A stretch of 5,000 bases of DNA from Deltaproteobacteria bacterium. GTDB taxonomy: Bacteria; SAR324; NAC60-12. A program made the translations under genes and the position numbers. A model generated the notes under the pieces. That model was given only the letters and a program-made list of their open reading frames with translations. It searched no databases and was not told the origin of the DNA. Positions 1 to 5,000 of this stretch are shown piece after piece (positions within the stretch are counted from its first letter, which is position 1; each line of letters starts with the position of its first letter). The DNA is taken from the NCBI GenBank assembly GCA_003541985.1, contig DPLM01000275.1, positions 1 to 5,000 of the forward strand, in the 5' to 3' direction.

Positions 1-37
1 CAATTGAAGCATCTAAATAAACTTTCTCAATCCCTCA

Positions 38-67
38 TGGTAGCTTTCTTTGAACCAGGAGCTACCA
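38..67. repeat. 8-bp perfect inverted repeat with a 14-nt loop
   Basis: TGGTAGCT at 38-45 is the exact reverse complement of AGCTACCA at 60-67. It could form a hairpin, but neither strand has a T-run straight after it, so I do not call it an intrinsic terminator. It may also lie inside the 3' end of an upstream gene if frame 1 is coding up to the TAG at 70-72. Chance occurrence is possible. Confidence 0.35.
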
Positions 68-168
68 GTTAGTCATTCCTCCCGAAGATCAAAAAATTCA
101 GATTTTTACTTACGTCTCAACTAGTTTTAATCATATTATACTCATCAAAAATCCAACATCGATAAGAT

Positions 169-182
169 CCTCAGTTCTGAGG
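169..182. repeat. Short hairpin-forming inverted repeat
   Basis: CCTCAG at 169-174 and CTGAGG at 177-182 are reverse complements separated by TT. The stem is 5-6 bp, realistically five pairs with a GTTC loop. It sits just upstream of the candidate promoter at 193-221. It lacks a following U-tract on either strand, so it is not a good terminator. It could be an operator-like palindrome, but no regulator family can be named from this sequence. Confidence 0.25.
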
Positions 183-192
183 CAACCGCCAA

Positions 193-221
193 TTGTCTTC
201 TAGAAAAGAGTCCCCTATCCT
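193..221 (+). promoter_or_regulatory. Weak sigma70-like promoter candidate for the five-gene cluster
   Basis: TTGTCT at 193-198 (4 of 6 matches to TTGACA) lies 17 nt from TATCCT at 216-221 (4 of 6 to TATAAT). That is ideal spacing and would place a transcript start near 228, giving a leader of about 40 nt before the ATG at 267. Other isolated -10-like boxes occur at 137-142 (TATACT) and 233-238 (TAGAAT), neither with a convincing -35 partner. In AT-rich DNA such matches arise by chance, so this is only a candidate. Confidence 0.25.
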
Positions 222-266
222 CACTAAGAAAATAGAATTTCCTACTTAACTATATTCTTGAGCAAA

Positions 267-1541
267 ATGAGATTTACATTCCTATTGGCAATCTCGAGCC
301 TCTTCTTACAAATCAGCTGTAGTTCCAACTCAGCCATCGAGTTGATTGTACAAAGGCCTGCCCAATATGATGTTCCCAGGGAGGTGACGGAAATCTACAT
401 TCGTCCAGATATGTTTAAATCTGAAGGGGATCAACTAAATCTGAAGGAGATTTTACTGCAGGAACTTGTCAATGAGTTGAACTATCACGGACGATTCAAT
501 GCTCAGATTGTAGAAACATCATTACCCGCAGAAAAATTGGTAACTGGGCAACGAATTGGGATAATACATGGTGAAATTTCTAGTGGTGTAGAAAGAATAA
601 TAGGACAATTCACTGAATTGGCCACATGCAAGGATGGAATTGGAGGTGGATTATCCACTGGTATAAGTACCACAATTGGCAAAAATGCAATTACATTGGA
701 TAGCAGAGCTTATATATGCCGACCCGGAGAGCCGAGGACGCCTCTAATTGACCTTGGAGCAGCAACGCTTTTGACTCGGAGGGTTGTCGATGCAGATCTA
801 CCAACTATCAATCAAATCATCAGGACCTACCGCTACCGAACCATTTCACTATATACTGAAACGAGCTTGAGCTTGACCGTCATTGGTGGAGATCAAGAAC
901 AGAGGATGGTAGCTTTTCAAACTTCTGGGGGAAATTTTGGCAAACAGTTTATTGATTCTGAAAGTCGTCAACACTGCTATGAGGCTAAACCAATACAAGA
1001 TATAAATAATTTGGTAAATCAGTCTAAAATTCCTCTGATTCCGATTCCAATTAGGAAGTTAGCTGTGGTTGAGCAAACTAAACCCAAAGAAGTTTTTTAC
1101 GTTGATAACAAACTTCCAGATCTAAATCTCAATAACCTGTCAGATGAAGAGAGAAAGCAGATCCTCAAAAAATTAGGATCAAAAGCTGTTATATCTTTCC
1201 TTCAGCGCATCTCACCAACCACTCAACGGATTATAGCTTTGATTGCTGAAGGTGGTGAAGAAGAACGTGCAGAGGGACTACTTAGAGATGGCCTTTGGGA
1301 TGAAGCACGTAACCGCCTTGAGTCACTTTCAAAAAATGATAGGAGTGCTGAGGACTGGTACAATCTTGGTTTGAGTTATGAGGCAGGCGCAGTCAGTAGA
1401 GAAGACTACCAACAAGCGAGAAGGGCATATCTTGAGGCGTTAAAGAAAGAAAATGCGAACAGGGACTTTGCAGTATCAGTTGGACGTGTAGAACTAAGAC
1501 TGGCTGAGTACCGACAATTGGCATCACAGCGAGCAATCTGA
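267..1541 (+). CDS. Predicted outer-membrane lipoprotein with C-terminal TPR-like region, function unknown
   Basis: I do not recognise a named family. From the ATG at 267 the protein has 424 residues. It opens with a short basic n-region (MR) and a hydrophobic stretch ending LQISC, with Cys18 the likely lipidation site. Ser at +2 suggests outer-membrane sorting, although Gln at -3 is unusual for a lipobox. Residues 27-50 (QRPAQYDVP...EIYIRPDMF) resemble the RPA-type N-terminus seen in some TPR lipoproteins whose next strand begins a nucleotide-free alpha/beta domain; that resemblance is from memory. A glycine-rich segment (GIGGG) follows at about 125-129, and further cysteines at 121, 151 and 237 could form disulfides. 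Residues 285-425 are helical and charged, and include WYNLGLSYEAG followed by YQQARRAYLEAL, a TPR-like helix pair (about 364-395) of the sort used for protein-protein contact. An in-frame TTG at 258 would add three residues (MSK). Neither start has a good Shine-Dalgarno, so I prefer the ATG. The stop lies 3 nt before prfC. Confidence 0.8.
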   Translation: MRFTFLLAISSLFLQISCSSNSAIELIVQRPAQYDVPREVTEIYIRPDMFKSEGDQLNLKEILLQELVNELNYHGRFNAQIVETSLPAEKLVTGQRIGIIHGEISSGVERIIGQFTELATCKDGIGGGLSTGISTTIGKNAITLDSRAYICRPGEPRTPLIDLGAATLLTRRVVDADLPTINQIIRTYRYRTISLYTETSLSLTVIGGDQEQRMVAFQTSGGNFGKQFIDSESRQHCYEAKPIQDINNLVNQSKIPLIPIPIRKLAVVEQTKPKEVFYVDNKLPDLNLNNLSDEERKQILKKLGSKAVISFLQRISPTTQRIIALIAEGGEEERAEGLLRDGLWDEARNRLESLSKNDRSAEDWYNLGLSYEAGAVSREDYQQARRAYLEALKKENANRDFAVSVGRVELRLAEYRQLASQRAI

Positions 1542-1544
1542 TTT

Positions 1545-3134
1545 ATGAGCACTGCTCAATTCCAACAGGAAGTTGAAAGACGTCGAACATTCGGTATCAT
1601 CAGTCACCCTGATGCCGGGAAGACTACTCTTACGGAAAAAATTTTGCTGTATGGTGGAGCAATACAACTTGCAGGCTCTGTCAAGGCTCGGAAAGCCAGC
1701 CGCCATGCAACCAGTGACTGGATGGAAATTGAGAAACAGCGTGGTATATCGGTTACTTCTTCTGTGATGAAATTCACTTACCAAAACTGCGAGGTGAACC
1801 TTTTAGACACTCCTGGACACGAAGATTTTTCTGAAGACACCTATCGGGTTCTTACTGCCGTTGACAGTGCCCTAGTCGTCATTGACAGCGCAAAAGGAGT
1901 TGAGGAACAAACCAGAAAATTGATGGACGTTTGCAGACTGCGTAATACTCCCATCATAACCTTTGTAAACAAACTGGATCGAGAAGGGCTACCACCATTA
2001 GATGTGCTGCAGGATGTTGAAAAAAGACTCCAAGTTGAATGTGCACCAATGAGCTGGCCTATCGGGATGGGCAAATTCTTCAGAGGAACTTACAACCTAT
2101 ATCGCAAAGAGCTTTCCTTATTTGCTGCATCTAGAACTAAGATAGTTGAGGATATCGTCCACATAACTGACCTTGCTGATTCAAAATTGGATGAAATACT
2201 GGGCAACCAAGCAAATCAGCTGAGAGATGATATCGAACTGCTAGAAGGTGCTTCTACTCCATTCGACAGCGATCGCTACCTGATGGGCATACAAACACCA
2301 GTTTTTTTTGGAAGTGCAATTAATAGTTTTGGTGTCTCTGAGATGCTTGATGCCTTGGTGGAGATCGCTCCAGCACCTAGGCAAAGATTTACGCAAACTC
2401 GTGAGGTCTCTCCCTACGAGGAAGCCTTCAGTGGCGTCGTCTTTAAGATTCAAGCAAACATGGATCCCGCTCATCGGGATCGAATCGCCTTTTTGAGGAT
2501 CTGCTCGGGGCGTTTCCGGCGAGGAATGCGTGTCAGGCACCAAAGACTAGGAAGAGAAGTACAATTGCATAATGCTATTATGTTTCTAGCCCAGGATCGA
2601 GAAAATGTTGAAGAAGCGTTTCCGGGTGACATTATCGGTATTCACAATCATGGTACAATCCGTATCGGGGATAGCTTTACCGAAAAAGAAGATCTGCGAT
2701 TTATTGGCATCCCAAATTTTGCCCCAGAGCACTTTCGGAAAGTCCATATCAACAATGCCTTGAAAGCCAAGCAATTGGAGAAAGGCCTGCAACAACTCAC
2801 CGAAGAGGGGGCTGTTCAGTTATTTCGGCCACTTAATCGAAATGATTACCTCTTGGGAGCAGTTGGGATTTTGCAGTTCGATGTCATTCTTGCTCGTCTG
2901 AAAAATGAATATGGTGTAAAAGCTCACCTGGAACCATCAAGTTTTTTAACGGCACGTTGGGTAGTGACTCAAAACGCTGAGGCCTTACAAAGATTTGAAA
3001 AAAAGTTTGTTGATTCTTTAGCTAGGGATTCTCAGGGGAATCTTGTTTATCTTCCGGCAAATGCATGGAGACTTGAGCGTACGAATGATGATTGGCCAGA
3101 GATCCATTTTCTTCAGACGATGGAAATTAACTGA
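1545..3134 (+). CDS. prfC: Peptide chain release factor 3 (RF3)
   Basis: RF3 is a cytoplasmic translational GTPase that removes RF1/RF2 from the ribosome after peptide release, recycling them, and contributes to post-peptidyl-transfer quality control. All GTPase motifs are visible: the P-loop SHPDAGKTT at 20-28, the switch I region with RGISVT at 66-71, DTPGHEDF at 88-95, NKLDRE at 142-147 and GSA at 256-258. The RF3-typical run SVKARK...SDWMEIEKQRG (45-67) and EDTYRVL (97-103) separate it from EF-G and LepA, as does the absence of EF-G domains IV and V. An EF-Tu-like beta-barrel domain spans roughly 290-385 and the RF3 C-terminal domain about 390-529. The length of 529 residues matches E. 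coli RF3, and nothing is truncated. The ATG is 3 nt after the lipoprotein stop and is not preceded by a strong Shine-Dalgarno, so translation is probably coupled. The alpha/beta hydrolase gene begins 2 nt after its stop. Confidence 0.98.
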   Translation: MSTAQFQQEVERRRTFGIISHPDAGKTTLTEKILLYGGAIQLAGSVKARKASRHATSDWMEIEKQRGISVTSSVMKFTYQNCEVNLLDTPGHEDFSEDTYRVLTAVDSALVVIDSAKGVEEQTRKLMDVCRLRNTPIITFVNKLDREGLPPLDVLQDVEKRLQVECAPMSWPIGMGKFFRGTYNLYRKELSLFAASRTKIVEDIVHITDLADSKLDEILGNQANQLRDDIELLEGASTPFDSDRYLMGIQTPVFFGSAINSFGVSEMLDALVEIAPAPRQRFTQTREVSPYEEAFSGVVFKIQANMDPAHRDRIAFLRICSGRFRRGMRVRHQRLGREVQLHNAIMFLAQDRENVEEAFPGDIIGIHNHGTIRIGDSFTEKEDLRFIGIPNFAPEHFRKVHINNALKAKQLEKGLQQLTEEGAVQLFRPLNRNDYLLGAVGILQFDVILARLKNEYGVKAHLEPSSFLTARWVVTQNAEALQRFEKKFVDSLARDSQGNLVYLPANAWRLERTNDDWPEIHFLQTMEIN

Positions 3135-3136
3135 TC

Positions 3137-3745
3137 ATGGCAAATGAGCGAATAATTTACTTTGCACATGGGCAGGAAAGCGGCCCTTTGGGAACAAAGA
3201 TTCAAAGATTGGCTCTGGTCGCTGAGAATTTGAATTTTAAAGTGGTAAGCCCAGATTACTCAGACATTCAAAGTGATTATGGGCGAGTTGAGAAGTTACT
3301 TTCCCTTCAACCCTCTGCATCAGAACAACTAATCCTTGTTGGCTCGAGTATGGGGAGTTGGGTATCACTTTGCGCTTCAGAAAAGCTAAAGCCACAAGGG
3401 CTTTTTTTGATGGCGTCTGCTGTTGGCATTAAAGACCTAGAACCCAATTCGCCTAAGCCATTTGCTGACAAGACCTTATTGATTCATGGTTGGAATGATG
3501 AGGTTGTGCCAGTAGAAAATGCAATCGACTTTGCACGTAATTACCAAGTGTCGCTTCACTTGCTGCCATCTGATCATCGTATGATCGCTCAATTAGACTC
3601 GCTTGCATACATTTTTCAGAACTTCCTTCGCCAATGTTTGGAGTCTAAGAAAAAAGGAGACCCTCGGTCGCAATGGGAGAAGGAACAAGAAGCAAAATTT
3701 CAGAAAGAAACTGTCAAAAATATCCAGCCGCGTATCCCACGTTAG
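3137..3745 (+). CDS. Small alpha/beta-fold hydrolase, YqiA/YcfP-like
   Basis: This 202-residue protein is a compact serine hydrolase of the alpha/beta fold. The N-terminal strand leads into HGQESGPLGTK (11-21), which would carry the oxyanion-hole HG. The nucleophile elbow GSSMG is at 69-73 (Ser71). The acidic residue is most likely Asp121 in HGWNDEVVP (117-125), and the catalytic histidine His147 in SDHRM (145-149), so the triad looks complete and correctly ordered. There is no signal peptide or lid domain, hence it is probably cytoplasmic. The HGxESGPxGTK opening is familiar from small proteobacterial hydrolases annotated as YqiA/YcfP-like; the substrate is unknown (esterase or thioesterase are possible). 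The last 35 or so residues (about 168-202) are strongly charged, rich in Lys, Glu and Gln, and lie beyond the fold. The ATG follows the prfC stop by 2 nt and yciO starts 4 nt after its stop. Confidence 0.9.
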   Translation: MANERIIYFAHGQESGPLGTKIQRLALVAENLNFKVVSPDYSDIQSDYGRVEKLLSLQPSASEQLILVGSSMGSWVSLCASEKLKPQGLFLMASAVGIKDLEPNSPKPFADKTLLIHGWNDEVVPVENAIDFARNYQVSLHLLPSDHRMIAQLDSLAYIFQNFLRQCLESKKKGDPRSQWEKEQEAKFQKETVKNIQPRIPR

Positions 3746-3749
3746 TTCA

Positions 3750-4367
3750 ATGCTTCTCGAAATTCACCCATACAATCCACAGCCCCGATACATCAACCAA
3801 GTCATTGATGTTCTACAGAATGATGGAGTCATAATATACCCTACAGATACCGTATACGGCCTTGGTTGCAACATCTACAGCAAGAAAGCATTGAAAAAAA
3901 TAAGTTTAATTAAGGATGTCGATGCTAAAAGACATTTGACTTTCATCTGCTCCAGCATCCAACAGATCCAAGAATATTCTCAAGGAATCGATACAGCAGT
4001 TTTCAAAATTTTAAAACGCTACCTTCCCGGTCCATATACCTTTCTATTCCGAGCCTCTAAAATCGTTCCCAAGCTTTTACTAACAAAACGAAGTACAATC
4101 GGGGTTCGTTGGCCAGATCAAATCATAGCTACACAAATTGTTGCAGAACTTGGGAATCCAATTCTTAGTAGCTCACTGTATAGCGGTGAAGATCACCTCT
4201 TTGATAATGCATGGGAAATCCATGAGGAATTTGGTAAACAAGTAGATTTAGTGATTGATGGAAGAGAAATTTTTGCTGAGCACTCGACGATTATCGACTT
4301 TACTACTGATGTTCCAGAGGTCATCAGGACTGGCAAGGGCCAGATTGACTGGTTGGACCAAATTTAA
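3750..4367 (+). CDS. yciO: YciO-type YrdC/Sua5-domain protein
   Basis: This 205-residue protein belongs to the YrdC/TsaC/Sua5 fold, whose best-known members make threonylcarbamoyl-AMP for the t6A modification of tRNA; the YciO branch has no firmly settled role. Visible motifs are the opening IHPYNPQPRYINQ (5-17), YPTDTVYGLGC (30-40), PGPYTF (93-98), STIGVRWP (115-122), PILSSSL (137-143), QVDLVIDG (164-171) and STIIDF...VIRTGKG (179-197). The opening, the LSSSL segment and the QVDLVIDG segment match what I recall of E. coli YciO (206 residues), not TsaC. The TsaC KxR and SxN active-site signatures appear degraded: KDV at 55-57 and SLY at 142-144. The frame is open upstream to 3603, but that stretch lies inside the hydrolase gene and is not YrdC-like; the ATG at 3750, 4 nt past the hydrolase stop, gives the family length. 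No clear Shine-Dalgarno is present. Confidence 0.93.
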   Translation: MLLEIHPYNPQPRYINQVIDVLQNDGVIIYPTDTVYGLGCNIYSKKALKKISLIKDVDAKRHLTFICSSIQQIQEYSQGIDTAVFKILKRYLPGPYTFLFRASKIVPKLLLTKRSTIGVRWPDQIIATQIVAELGNPILSSSLYSGEDHLFDNAWEIHEEFGKQVDLVIDGREIFAEHSTIIDFTTDVPEVIRTGKGQIDWLDQI

Positions 4368-4371
4368 TTTT

Positions 4372-4377
4372 GAGAAG
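4372..4377 (+). promoter_or_regulatory. Weak ribosome binding site deciding the TTG start of the ketoacyl synthase
   Basis: GAGAAG at 4372-4377 lies 4 nt before the TTG at 4382. It is a partial match to the Shine-Dalgarno core. It supports the TTG at 4382 over the other in-frame TTG at 4370, which lies upstream of this purine run and has no purine-rich site before it. Confidence 0.4.
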
Positions 4378-4381
4378 AATT

Positions 4382-5000
4382 TTGACTAATCAAATCCTTA
4401 TTACAGGATGTGGAACCTTTATTCCCCCAGAGGTCGTTGACAATGAGACTTTGGTTAAAGCCTATAACGCTCATGTTAAAGAACACAACCAAGAGTACTC
4501 TGAAGAAATTGCAGTTGGTGATAAGGCCGCCTTAAAAGCCTCCAGTGCTGATTTCATCAAGAATGCTTCAGGAATTGAAGAGCGCCGTGTAATGGAGGCA
4601 AGCGGAATTGTTAATCCGAGAAGGCTAAGACCTGAGTTGAAGGATCGAAAGCCTGATGAATTAAGCTATCAAGCTGAAATGGGTTTAGCAGCTGCCAAGA
4701 ACGCTTTGAATCAAGCAAATAAATCCGCTAATGACGTTGGTATGCTGATATCAGCATGTTCTAACTACGAGCGACCTTATCCCAGTTTAGCAATCGAAGT
4801 TCAAGAAGCTCTTGGAATTACTGGCTTTGCTTTTGACATGAACGTTGCGTGTTCCTCGGTACCTTTTGCCATTCGATTAGCCTATAATTCCCTAATTACA
4901 CAGCCTGAACTTCCAGGTGTACTGATTATCAGCCCTGAATTTTACACAGGGCATCTCAATTTCAGGGATCGAGACAGTCATTTTATTTTTGGGGATGCCG
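4382..5000 (+). CDS. Beta-ketoacyl-ACP synthase III, beta-ketodecanoyl-ACP synthase-like (5' part; runs off the window)
   Basis: This is the first 206 codons of a FabH-family thiolase-fold condensing enzyme, cut by the right edge. The N-terminal strand ILITGCGTFIPP (5-16) begins the fold, ACSN (125-128) and YPSLAIEVQEALGI (133-146) follow, and the nucleophile Cys157 sits in FDMNVACSS (151-159). HLNFRDRDSHFIFGDA (191-206) ends the visible part; the catalytic His and Asn would lie beyond it. The insertion at about 24-98 (AYNAHVKEHNQ... to PDELSYQ) and the HLNFRDRDSHF segment match, from memory, Pseudomonas aeruginosa PA3286, which condenses octanoyl-CoA with malonyl-ACP and so feeds beta-oxidation products into fatty-acid synthesis. 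They do not match the shorter E. coli FabH. A full protein of about 370 residues is expected. No ATG is available near the start (the first in frame is Met71), so a TTG must be used: 4382 fits homologue N-termini (MTNQILITG), and 4370 would add four residues. The gap to yciO is 14 nt. Confidence 0.92.
   Translation, partial: MTNQILITGCGTFIPPEVVDNETLVKAYNAHVKEHNQEYSEEIAVGDKAALKASSADFIKNASGIEERRVMEASGIVNPRRLRPELKDRKPDELSYQAEMGLAAAKNALNQANKSANDVGMLISACSNYERPYPSLAIEVQEALGITGFAFDMNVACSSVPFAIRLAYNSLITQPELPGVLIISPEFYTGHLNFRDRDSHFIFGDA

Larger units (their letters stand above)
1..257. other. Upstream non-coding region, with a possible 3' tail of a preceding gene
   Basis: No complete gene is supported here. 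On the + strand, frame 1 is open from the left edge to a TAG at 70-72, giving 23 codons that end in ...FFEPGATS. This could be the C-terminus of a gene lying to the left, but frame 3 also ends early (TAA at 18-20, after IEASK), so which frame carries the real tail, if either does, cannot be decided. On the minus strand the only short starts hit stops within a few codons; a GGGAGGA-ATG at about 75-86 is followed by TAG after four codons. From about 75 to 257 the DNA is AT-rich with stops in all frames and probably carries the leader of the downstream operon. Confidence 0.5.

Noticed and set aside
38..67. Intrinsic terminator for a gene upstream of the cluster
   Set aside because: The stem has a 14-nt loop, modest GC content and no T-tract downstream on either strand.
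188..1522. GCCAATTGTC at 188-197 and its reverse complement GACAATTGGC near 1513-1522, as possible ends of an element
   Set aside because: A 10-bp match more than 1.3 kb apart is expected by chance. The sequence between them is a lipoprotein gene with no transposase and no target-site duplication that I could see.
1573..1767. Short + strand open frames inside prfC (1573-1767 and 2308-2496)
   Set aside because: They are out-of-frame overlaps with prfC, lack a ribosome-binding site and show no protein signature.
1524..2795. Minus-strand open frames of 69-100 codons at 1524-1784, 1841-2074, 2241-2543 and 2586-2795
   Set aside because: All lie opposite prfC, whose protein is full length and strongly conserved. 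Their translations show no recognisable motif and are typical antisense shadows.
3603..3749. Possible 49-residue N-terminal extension of YciO starting at an ATG at 3603
   Set aside because: The stretch overlaps the 3' end of the hydrolase gene in another frame, its translation is low-complexity basic sequence, and the ATG at 3750 gives the normal family length and N-terminus.
1..5000. Search for a defence system, CRISPR array, mobile element, riboswitch or tRNA
   Set aside because: No direct-repeat array, transposase or integrase motif, cloverleaf or recognised aptamer core was seen. The genes are housekeeping or metabolic types in a compact operon.

Overview
This window looks like ordinary, densely packed bacterial chromosome. 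The base composition is moderately AT-rich (roughly low 40s % GC by eye). The protein content, namely a class II release factor RF3, a YciO-type YrdC-domain protein, a PA3286-like ketoacyl synthase and an outer-membrane-type lipoprotein, points to a Gram-negative bacterium of the Proteobacteria in the broad sense. A low-GC marine gammaproteobacterium or a lineage such as SAR324 would fit, but that taxon is a guess and the sequence does not settle it.

Layout. Positions 1-257 hold no convincing complete gene. There is a possible 3' tail of an upstream gene (frame open from 1 to a TAG at 70-72), then AT-rich sequence with short inverted repeats and one weak sigma70-like promoter candidate. From 267 to the right edge, five genes lie head to tail on the + strand: a predicted lipoprotein with a C-terminal TPR-like region (267-1541), prfC/RF3 (1545-3134), a small alpha/beta hydrolase (3137-3745), yciO (3750-4367), and the 5' half of a beta-ketoacyl-ACP synthase III of the beta-ketodecanoyl type (from a TTG at 4382, running off the window at 5000).

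The gaps between genes are 3, 2, 4 and 14 nt. There is no terminator between them and little Shine-Dalgarno signal, so a single transcript with translational coupling is the natural reading. The cluster mixes translation termination (RF3), a nucleotide/tRNA-modification-related fold (YciO), an uncharacterised hydrolase, fatty-acid chain elongation (KAS III) and an envelope lipoprotein. I see no single pathway joining them, and the arrangement reads as a housekeeping operon.

I found no mobile element, CRISPR array, RNA gene, defence system or other striking novelty. The points most worth following up are the uncharacterised lipoprotein with its atypical lipobox, the YciO protein whose motifs are partly TsaC-like, and the non-ATG start of the ketoacyl synthase.
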